A stretch of 64,000 nt of DNA from assembly GCF_013365535.1 (NCBI RefSeq), contig NZ_CP053590.1, positions 5,198,501 to 5,262,500 of the forward strand, in the 5' to 3' direction. Every line of letters begins with the position of its first letter. Positions within the stretch are counted from its first letter, which is position 1. The position numbers and the translations under genes were made by a program. Positions 57,856-64,000 of the stretch are shown in pieces. The stretch comes from Aquimarina sp. TRL1. GTDB taxonomy: Bacteria; Bacteroidota; Bacteroidia; Flavobacteriales; Flavobacteriaceae. The notes under the pieces are model-generated. The model had not been told where the DNA came from, did not search any database, and saw only the letters and a program-made list of their open reading frames with translations.

Positions 57856-60800
57856 TTAAAAACTCAAATTTGTTCCAATAGTAATGATAGGTTGAACTGA
57901 ACCTACCAGATTTGCAGATTCGGGATCACCTCCTCCAAAGTTTGACCAGGTAGCAATATTTTTCAATTGCACATACATCCTAAGATTGTCTATATTTTTT
58001 CCAAAAGCTCCTAAGCTTCGGGTGTTAAACTGATGACTAAGCATAATATTATTAAGTCTAATGAAATCTGTTCTTCCGACTGTTCTGTCTGAAGCATAGC
58101 TTAAGTTTTCGAAAATATTTCCTGTGCCCAATGTTAATGAAGGATATAATCTTCCTTCATCTCCAGGTTCAAACCATGTTTGCTGTAACTGTCCTCTTAC
58201 TGCATTTTTATTGGTATCATCATCTACTAAAACAACAGACTGATTGTTATAAACTGCTTTTCCTCCAAAATTGAAATAAAGATCAAAAGATAATTGCCAG
58301 TCTTTATATCTTAGACTATTGAACCAGCCTCCTGTAAAAGGTGGAGTCGCATTCCCTAACACGACAAAATCTTCTGAGTTAGGTTTTTCCAAATTTCCAT
58401 GAAACTGGCTTCCATCTACACGCCGGTATCTGGGAGTTCCATCAGCAGGAAAAATTCCAAGATTGACTAACCCATAAATTAAATCTGCCGATTCTCCTTC
58501 TTTATAATCCGGAAAAGGATTATTACTAAGTGTTAATTCGGTACCTTCGTATAAATCAATAATTTCATTCTTATTATAAGACAAGTTCCCTGAAGTACTC
58601 CAGGTAAAAGTATCTGTATTAACTAATGTGGCATTTACTGACATTTCGATTCCTTTATTTTCCAGTATCCCAACATTTTTTAATTGTTCTGAAAATCCGT
58701 TAGAAGGAGCAACTGGTACCGTAAGTAGCATATCATCAGTTCTTCTATGATATACATCCAAGGAAATATTTACATTACTCCCAATTCCAATATTCATTCC
58801 CACATTGACCGAAGTATTTTTTTCTGGACGAAGTTTATCATTAAATAAGCTTTGCAGGTAAAACTCTCTAATACCTAAATACCCATCATCACCATATGAA
58901 AATGTAGGTACTGCCAGAGATGCTGTAATTCCTGCCAAGCTTGCTGTTACTCCATAACTCCCTCTGAATTTCAAATAGCGTATCAACTTATTCTTAAAGA
59001 AACTTTCTTCACTTACTGTATATCCAATCCCTGTTGCCCAAAAGGTATTCCACCTTTTGTCTCTTGGTAATAGTGATGAGCCGTCTATTTTATAACTTCC
59101 ATACCATTCTAATTTATCATTCCAGTTATACAGGCTTGAAAACCCAAACCCTAATTGGGCTTCTGTTGTTTTTTTTGAAGCTGTTCGTGATCGCCTGGCT
59201 CCTTCAATATCATTATTAATTCCTGCACCTGAATGTAAATTACTAGGAAGTCCGTATCCTGTAATCCCTATAAAATCGGAGCCATTTCTATAATAATCCA
59301 CATTAGCACTGGCTGAAATAGTATGTCGCCCGAAGAGCTGCTGATAATTTAATCGGGTATTTGTACTAAAATTAGTCCCCATTGTTTTATTTTTTGTAGC
59401 CTTTCCTCTTTCGTTTTCGGGAACTCCAGATGTTATTTCAGAAAAAGCATTTTTTGGTACAATTGCTAATGCCCCTTGATAGACATAATCGATTCCTATT
59501 ACAGAGGATAGTTGTAGGTTTTTTGAAAATTTTGCAAATAGATTTCCTGAAAAATTAAATCGATTCTCATCAGCTGTTTTACTGTATTGATTTACCAAAT
59601 CCGAAAATGTTCTGCCAGGATACGATATTAGTTCTCCGATATTGTTTGGTTGCTCATAGGGGTTTAATTCGTATATTAACTGAGATGGTGTATATGAAGA
59701 TGAATTAGGAGTAGTGTTTTCTGAGACGCCAAAACCTGCATTAAACATTATATGCACATCTTTTAGCAAATTATATTCGTAATTAAGTCTTCCTGTAAAT
59801 CGATGAATTTTATTTCCTTCAAACTTTCCTCCTTGTTGTGTAAAATTACCGGATATATAAAATCTATTCTTTTCATTTCCTCCACGGATACTAAGATTAT
59901 AGGATTGATATGTATCAATTCTCGTTAACTCATCGAACCAATTGGTATTTATTTTTTTTAATGAATCTAATTTTTCTTTTCCTCTTGTGATACGTTCTTC
60001 AAGCCTTGGGTCATTCGGAAAAAGCTTCCTAAAGTATTCTTCGGACAGATTATATCCGGGGGTATTTATATTTTTAGATAATCGTTCAAACTCCAGTTTT
60101 TCCCTTGTTCCCATCATTGCTATACTAGGCTCACCTTTTAATGTTATTCCTTTCTGGAATGAAACCGAATATTGTGTTTCTCCGTTTATCCCTCTTTTAC
60201 CGGTGATCTCTATAACGCCATTAGCAGCTTTTACCCCATACAATGCATTGGCAGCAGCATCTTTCAAAACTTTGACTTCTTTAATATCATTAATGTTTAA
60301 TGCCGCAAAAGACGCTGCACTAATCACTTGTCCATCTAAAACATAAAGAGGTTGATTTGCCTGGTTGTCTATTGTAAACCGGTCTTCTGGTGCAATATCT
60401 TTTGTTTTAATTGGTAGCGTTGAAGTCCCTCTTATTCTGATTTGTAACGGTTTTCCTAATTCACCACTACTTTTAATATGTACTCCTGCCACCTGACCTT
60501 GTAAAGCTTCAATCATGTTTACAACAGGGCGATCCTTTATCTTTCCTATTGGAATCGTTGTTACGGTCCCTACAGCCTTTCTTAAATCGATATCATTGAT
60601 ATTAGCTTTTGCTATAATCTGTACCTCATCCAATTCAAAAGAACTTGTAGTAAGTTCTATAAAAAGCTTTGCCTTATCTATTTTTTGCTTCTTAGTTTTA
60701 TACCCTAACGAAGAGAACACCAATGTATCCCCCGCAACTGCCCTTACCTGAAACTCTCCATTAAAATCAGATATGGTTCCGGTATGGTCTGTTGGATTAT

Positions 60801-60927
60801 AAATATTGGTATCTGGTATCGGGGTATGAGTCTTTGCGTCCACAATCTTCCCTTTTACAACAAGTTGTTGTGAGAAAATTTTTAAATGAATAAAGAATAA
60901 CACGATAATAGAAAGCAACAAACGCAT
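57856..60927 (-). CDS. SusC/RagA family TonB-linked outer membrane protein
   Basis: This 1023-residue TonB-dependent importer has a signal peptide (about 1-19, ending IFSQ), an N-terminal carboxypeptidase D-like regulatory domain (about 22-105), and a plug domain (about 110-245). The plug contains the SusC-type LYVLDGQVISAASF and AANALYGVKAANGVIEI stretches. A long beta-barrel follows and ends with a C-terminal aromatic residue (LSF). It is the channel of the pair with SusD. A perfect promoter at 60965-60995 drives the operon. The ligand is not shown by sequence. Confidence 0.95.
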   Translation of the reverse strand: MRLLLSIIVLFFIHLKIFSQQLVVKGKIVDAKTHTPIPDTNIYNPTDHTGTISDFNGEFQVRAVAGDTLVFSSLGYKTKKQKIDKAKLFIELTTSSFELDEVQIIAKANINDIDLRKAVGTVTTIPIGKIKDRPVVNMIEALQGQVAGVHIKSSGELGKPLQIRIRGTSTLPIKTKDIAPEDRFTIDNQANQPLYVLDGQVISAASFAALNINDIKEVKVLKDAAANALYGVKAANGVIEITGKRGINGETQYSVSFQKGITLKGEPSIAMMGTREKLEFERLSKNINTPGYNLSEEYFRKLFPNDPRLEERITRGKEKLDSLKKINTNWFDELTRIDTYQSYNLSIRGGNEKNRFYISGNFTQQGGKFEGNKIHRFTGRLNYEYNLLKDVHIMFNAGFGVSENTTPNSSSYTPSQLIYELNPYEQPNNIGELISYPGRTFSDLVNQYSKTADENRFNFSGNLFAKFSKNLQLSSVIGIDYVYQGALAIVPKNAFSEITSGVPENERGKATKNKTMGTNFSTNTRLNYQQLFGRHTISASANVDYYRNGSDFIGITGYGLPSNLHSGAGINNDIEGARRSRTASKKTTEAQLGFGFSSLYNWNDKLEWYGSYKIDGSSLLPRDKRWNTFWATGIGYTVSEESFFKNKLIRYLKFRGSYGVTASLAGITASLAVPTFSYGDDGYLGIREFYLQSLFNDKLRPEKNTSVNVGMNIGIGSNVNISLDVYHRRTDDMLLTVPVAPSNGFSEQLKNVGILENKGIEMSVNATLVNTDTFTWSTSGNLSYNKNEIIDLYEGTELTLSNNPFPDYKEGESADLIYGLVNLGIFPADGTPRYRRVDGSQFHGNLEKPNSEDFVVLGNATPPFTGGWFNSLRYKDWQLSFDLYFNFGGKAVYNNQSVVLVDDDTNKNAVRGQLQQTWFEPGDEGRLYPSLTLGTGNIFENLSYASDRTVGRTDFIRLNNIMLSHQFNTRSLGAFGKNIDNLRMYVQLKNIATWSNFGGGDPESANLVGSVQPIITIGTNLSF

Positions 60928-60964
60928 CTTTTTATTTAGATTTAATTAAAATAAAAAAGGGGCG

Positions 60965-60995
60965 CAAACTTACCCTTATTCAGTAATACGTGCAA
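60965..60995 (-). promoter_or_regulatory. promoter of the SusC-SusD-DUF4929 operon
   Basis: On the minus strand TTG is followed by 20 bases and TAAGTTTG, a perfect match to TTG-N17-23-TAnnTTTG. The -7 box is 37 bases upstream of the SusC ATG. Confidence 0.75.
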
Positions 60996-61289
60996 GGAAA
61001 CTTTTCGTATTTAGTTTAAATTAACAACTACTACGAAATAACTTTTTACGGATAAACCTTACTTCCGATTAAAAAACATTACTTTATAAAAGAATAAAAA
61101 TCAATTGTTTAAAAACAACAATATCACACACATAAGAGTAAAACCTCATAATTCGAAGCTATTTTTTCATCAAAAAAAGCAATCACTTTATTTAATCTTT
61201 AACATTTTATTTACGTTTTATTAATTAGCAATATGTTTCCTACAATGAATGGTTTTATCACTTATTGAGTAAAAGCAAACAACTACTGC
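60996..61289. other. remainder of the intergenic region upstream of the SusC operon
   Basis: Together with the SusC promoter this makes a gap of 362 bases. It is AT-rich. I see no gene, palindrome or terminator of note. Confidence 0.5.
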
Positions 61290-62093
61290 CTAGTCTACAT
61301 TACAAAAACGCTCTTTCATCAATTCAACAATCGATTCTGGAGGAAGTTGTTTTCTCTTGGGCAATGGGATGTACTGTTTTATAATTCTTTTCCCTCTTCC
61401 TAAGCCTTTGACAATAAAAACTTCCAAACAACTTTGATCTAAAAAGGTCGTTTCTTTACAAAAACTAATATATCCATGCTCATTAGACAATGGTATAAAA
61501 TGAGTGTTGATTAAAATTCCATCTATCGTTAGTTTAACCTCATTTCTTTTTTGATAATGAATGGGAGCATAATAGTGCCTTTTTTCATATTGATATCGTA
61601 TTATCAAAGGAGTAAAAATTACAAGTCCCATAAAAACTCCTAAAAAAAATAATGGAACATTGTCTCTATATAACAATATTCCCAAAGCTCCTCCCAGCAA
61701 AATAAATAACAATTTGTTTCGTATGTGTTTTTTCCTGCGATATGCTCCATATTGGATATAAAATGTATTCCATTCTTCTTGAGTATAGGACAAAGTAATA
61801 ATCAATCCACTATTCCTGTGCATTGCCCGATCATATAAATTATGAAGATATCGAATAGACATGGTATGATAGACATATGTCGAAATTCCATATACTACAA
61901 ATGCCCCTAAACTACCTACATAAAGTAAGGGATGTTGTTCCTGCAATAAAAAAAGTGTCAATCCAAATAAGATAGCGACAGAAAGTATAATCCCTAAAGT
62001 ACTACATGTCATTTTTATCCCGTAATATCTCGGATACACATCTACTTTCTTCCTTTTTCTATTTTTTGCACTCATATACCTTAATTGATTCAT
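61290..62093 (-). CDS. four-helix membrane protein, YcxB-like
   Basis: This is a 267-residue protein, starting at the ATG at 62093 (the open frame adds a TTG just before). Hydrophobic segments lie at about 33-52, 57-76, 125-140 and 145-162. A C-terminal cytoplasmic domain (about 185-265) has an alternating-strand pattern like the YcxB family (KLTIDGILINTHFIPLSN). The function of that family is not known. It lies nine bases behind the frameshifted TPR-like gene and is probably co-transcribed with it and the bactofilin gene. Confidence 0.65.
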   Translation of the reverse strand: MNQLRYMSAKNRKRKKVDVYPRYYGIKMTCSTLGIILSVAILFGLTLFLLQEQHPLLYVGSLGAFVVYGISTYVYHTMSIRYLHNLYDRAMHRNSGLIITLSYTQEEWNTFYIQYGAYRRKKHIRNKLLFILLGGALGILLYRDNVPLFFLGVFMGLVIFTPLIIRYQYEKRHYYAPIHYQKRNEVKLTIDGILINTHFIPLSNEHGYISFCKETTFLDQSCLEVFIVKGLGRGKRIIKQYIPLPKRKQLPPESIVELMKERFCNVD

Positions 62094-62102
62094 CAAATAA
62101 GG

Positions 62103-62721
62103 TTAATTCGACTCATCATACCACTCCATAATGGGCCAAGCTTGTGTCCACCAAATCCATGCAGCATCTCCTGTACTGTTGAGCAGTTTCTTGAAAAAAG
62201 CTTCTTTTTTATACTGGTCAAAACTATGATCTTGTAAAAACTTATCGGCTTCAAAATAAAACCGGGCTCTTCTTATGTATTCTATCATTTCTTCTTTCTG
62301 TCCATTTATAGCATAGAAACAAGCAAGATTATAATTAATTCCTTCATGGTTTGCCACATAAGGATTCTTTTTCGGTAGTTTATTTAGTACTTGTTTTAAA
62401 AGCTCTTCCCGATCGTATTTTTTATCCAGTACAACAATCCCTCCTATCGCATTAGATATCAAATCGATATATTGTGGCAATTTTCTGTAAAAGGAAGTTT
62501 CTCTGAAGTGGCAATCAATTGTATTATCGCAAGCAATTCCAACTGTTTTTTCTCTTTATAATAAGAGGCTACAAGTGCTCTTAGCTCAATAATAAAAGTG
62601 ACATATTCATAGGAATCTTCCTCTATATCGACAATTGGCAAAATAGCTTCTGCCGACTTTACATCACCGGATTCTATATATTCTTTATATATTCTTTTAA
62701 TTGAGGTAAAAATCCTGACAT
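62103..62721 (-). pseudogene. TPR-like gene with two frameshifts
   Basis: Three overlapping frames encode pieces of one protein of about 202 residues. The first starts at ATG 62721 and breaks after about 12 codons in a perfect tandem duplication of an 11-bp unit (62676-62697). Removing one unit puts MSGFLPQLKEYIESGDVKS into frame with the next piece. The second break is near 62481, in a run of four As on the minus strand. One extra A there would join TSEKLPFTE to KLPQYIDLIS. The last piece has TPR-like NLACFYAINGQKEEMIEYIRRA. It can be a decayed gene, a phase-variable gene, or partly a sequence error. The neighbouring genes are intact. Confidence 0.65.
62676..62697. repeat. perfect tandem duplication of an 11-bp unit
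   Basis: ATATATTCTTT occurs twice in a row on the plus strand, inside the N-terminal coding part of the TPR-like gene. Eleven is not a multiple of three, so the duplication shifts the frame. One copy restores an uninterrupted reading frame. Confidence 0.9.
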
Positions 62722-62764
62722 ATTGTTTTTAAAATTGAATGAATCTAAAATAAATTATTATACC

Positions 62765-63130
62765 TTATTTTTCTGTATTTATATTAATTTTTGCCCCCGG
62801 AGCAATACTTATTTTTTTAGTGATTAATTCCCCTTCTACTTCACAACCTTTTCGTAAACAAATCACACTACTAGAAATAATAGCTCCTTTTATTTTTCCA
62901 AAGATAATTGCTTTGGATTTTTCAGAAACTATTAATGTCCCATCTATCGTACCTTTATGAATAAAACGATATGGTGTATGTACTTTGATAACTCCGACAT
63001 GTTTTCCTTTAAAAATTACATTTTCTGTAAGTTCTACCGCTGCTTCCGAAAATGTTTCTATTTCCTTAAAACTGTATCTACAAAAAAAGAATTTTATTTT
63101 TTCCAACAGAGTACTACCTTGAGTCTTCAT
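62765..63130 (-). CDS. bactofilin-like polymer-forming protein
   Basis: This 121-residue protein fits the bactofilin (DUF583) family, whose members form cytoskeletal filaments at the inner membrane. The core (about 25-115) is a series of short strand repeats: FKGKHVGVIKV, IDGTLIVSEKSKAIIFGKIKG, and the characteristic EVEGELITKKISIAPGAKI near the end. A short hydrophobic N-terminus may tether it. It lies between the esterase gene and the TPR-like gene, about 30 and 43 bases away, in a minus-strand run. Confidence 0.88.
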   Translation of the reverse strand: MKTQGSTLLEKIKFFFCRYSFKEIETFSEAAVELTENVIFKGKHVGVIKVHTPYRFIHKGTIDGTLIVSEKSKAIIFGKIKGAIISSSVICLRKGCEVEGELITKKISIAPGAKININTEK

Positions 63131-63162
63131 TTTATTTTTTTACTTCCTGAAAAACTAAATAT

Positions 63163-64000
63163 TCAAAATTTATTTGGAGAGTTAAACGCACGCTGTATAT
63201 CCCGCGTAAGACACGAACGCCACACATCCCAACTATGTCTTCCATTAATAATACTCAACTCCTGAGGTATCTTTTCTGCTTTCATAAAAGTACGAAGGCT
63301 TATGACTACTTCCACAATATCAAAAGGATCGTCATCACCTGTAGAGAGGAAAAATCGTACTGGTAACTGTTGTTTTTTATAAGCTTCTAATAAATATGGA
63401 TAAGAACAGGCATCCCATTTTTGGGGATCAAAAACACCTTCAGTTGCAAATGCCGGAATACGGCGTGATGAGGATTGTAAAGGTGGCTGCGGATAATAAG
63501 CCGCCGGGCTCAATAAAATGGCTGAATGAAATAACGAAGGGTACTTCATCCCCAGACGTAAAGCCCCAAAACCTCCTGCTGAGTTTCCTGCTATAACTCT
63601 TTTATCCCGGGTTCTGGGAGATGTATACCGCTCTTCTATTATAGGGATAAACTCCTGTATAAAAAGTTCTTCCATCGGAAGTTCATGATCTATATACCAA
63701 CTGTTTTCTGCATTAATCGTCACAGCTAATACCGGAGGTATTTTTCGAATTGTAATTAAACTATCTAATAAGAATGGTAATCGTCCCTTTTCGGAATGCA
63801 TCCAATCTTTTTCACTTCCTCCATGCCCATGTAATACATAAAGTATTGCTAGCGAATCTTTATGCTTTTTGTAGTTATCGGGTAAGTATACCTGATAAGC
63901 AATATCTTTCCCTGCCGCATCAGAAAAAAAAGTCGAAGTAACTACCGTAGAATGCTGTGCATATACACTACTTATCATTACTAAAAAGATTCCTATATAC
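63163..64000 (-). CDS. secreted alpha/beta hydrolase (esterase D-like), cut by the window edge
   Basis: The frame stays open to the right edge of the window. The sequence before the internal ATG at 63978 reads YIGIFLV, the core of a signal peptide ending SVYAQ, so the true start lies beyond 64000. The visible part is an esterase-D-like hydrolase with LYVLHGHGGSEKDW, the nucleophile elbow AGNSAGGFGALRLG, an acidic residue in STGDDDPFD, and His in NGRHSWDVW. That is a complete catalytic triad. Enzymes of this form hydrolyse short-chain esters, some being feruloyl esterases. The bactofilin gene follows 32 bases downstream. Confidence 0.88.
   Translation of the reverse strand, partial: YIGIFLVMISSVYAQHSTVVTSTFFSDAAGKDIAYQVYLPDNYKKHKDSLAILYVLHGHGGSEKDWMHSEKGRLPFLLDSLITIRKIPPVLAVTINAENSWYIDHELPMEELFIQEFIPIIEERYTSPRTRDKRVIAGNSAGGFGALRLGMKYPSLFHSAILLSPAAYYPQPPLQSSSRRIPAFATEGVFDPQKWDACSYPYLLEAYKKQQLPVRFFLSTGDDDPFDIVEVVISLRTFMKAEKIPQELSIINGRHSWDVWRSCLTRDIQRAFNSPNKF

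Noticed and set aside
52091..60927. Classical polysaccharide utilisation locus
   Set aside because: No glycoside hydrolase, polysaccharide lyase, or SusR/hybrid regulator accompanies the SusC/SusD pair.

Overview
The window is AT-rich chromosomal DNA (about one-third G+C by eye) from a member of the Bacteroidota, most likely a marine flavobacterium (Aquimarina-like, an inference). The signs are a SusC/SusD pair, a C-terminal type IX secretion sorting domain, many lipoproteins with a Cys shortly after the hydrophobic core, gene families typical of this phylum (DUF4202, DUF885, M13, M16, hybrid kinases with TPR sensors), and promoters of the flavobacterial form TTG-N17-23-TAnnTTTG instead of sigma70/Shine-Dalgarno signals. 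I saw no rRNA, tRNA, CRISPR array, insertion sequence or prophage.

Layout. 1-8.2 kb: an ACT-like protein, a 1626-residue secreted metzincin protease with alternating FN3/CUB modules, and an M13 peptidase. 8.3-9.3 kb: a RES/Xre-ParS toxin-antitoxin pair with a perfect 14-bp palindrome upstream. 9.3-18.1 kb: a membrane patatin, a tiny putative type IX substrate, a hybrid kinase, a carboxypeptidase-regulatory-domain protein, an S41-like protein and a DUF4202 protein. 18.2-21.1 kb: pfkA-gapA-BadF-type sugar kinase on the minus strand. 21.1-21.8 kb: the longest non-coding stretch, rich in inverted repeats. 21.8-28.5 kb: a C39-peptidase ABC exporter plus HlyD adaptor, facing a TPR hybrid kinase and a CPBP protease. 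This is the parts list of a peptide-export locus, but no precursor peptide is visible. 28.9-36.0 kb: DUF885 and CocE-type hydrolases, then tilS-dsbD. 36.2-42.8 kb: a sigma-like protein, FMN reductase-pabB, a COG0523 GTPase, an AlkD-like protein, an S41 peptidase and a membrane protein. 43.2-46.9 kb: a plus-strand run of DEAD-box helicase, YdjM-like hydrolase and MsbA-like exporter. 47.1-52.0 kb: a lipocalin-like lipoprotein, an esterase lipoprotein, DUF2147, SRPBCC and AraC genes. 52.1-61.0 kb: SusC-SusD-DUF4929 followed by an M16 peptidase. 61.3-64.0 kb: a membrane protein, a frameshifted TPR-like gene, a bactofilin and an esterase cut by the window edge.

How the genes fit together. Much of the window concerns breaking down and importing protein or peptide: M12B, M13, M16, DUF885, CocE/S15, S41 and a RagAB-like outer-membrane importer. 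The rest is mostly central metabolism (glycolysis, folate precursor, tRNA modification, periplasmic disulfide reduction) and regulation. The most interesting observations are the orphan C39 export locus, a gene interrupted by an 11-bp tandem duplication plus a one-base slip, an almost identical extended promoter in front of a DUF2147 gene and an AraC gene, and the structured 670-base gap upstream of pfkA. Several starts were moved from the longest reading frame on the evidence of start codons and promoters (pfkA, CPBP, DEAD helicase, DUF2147, esterase).
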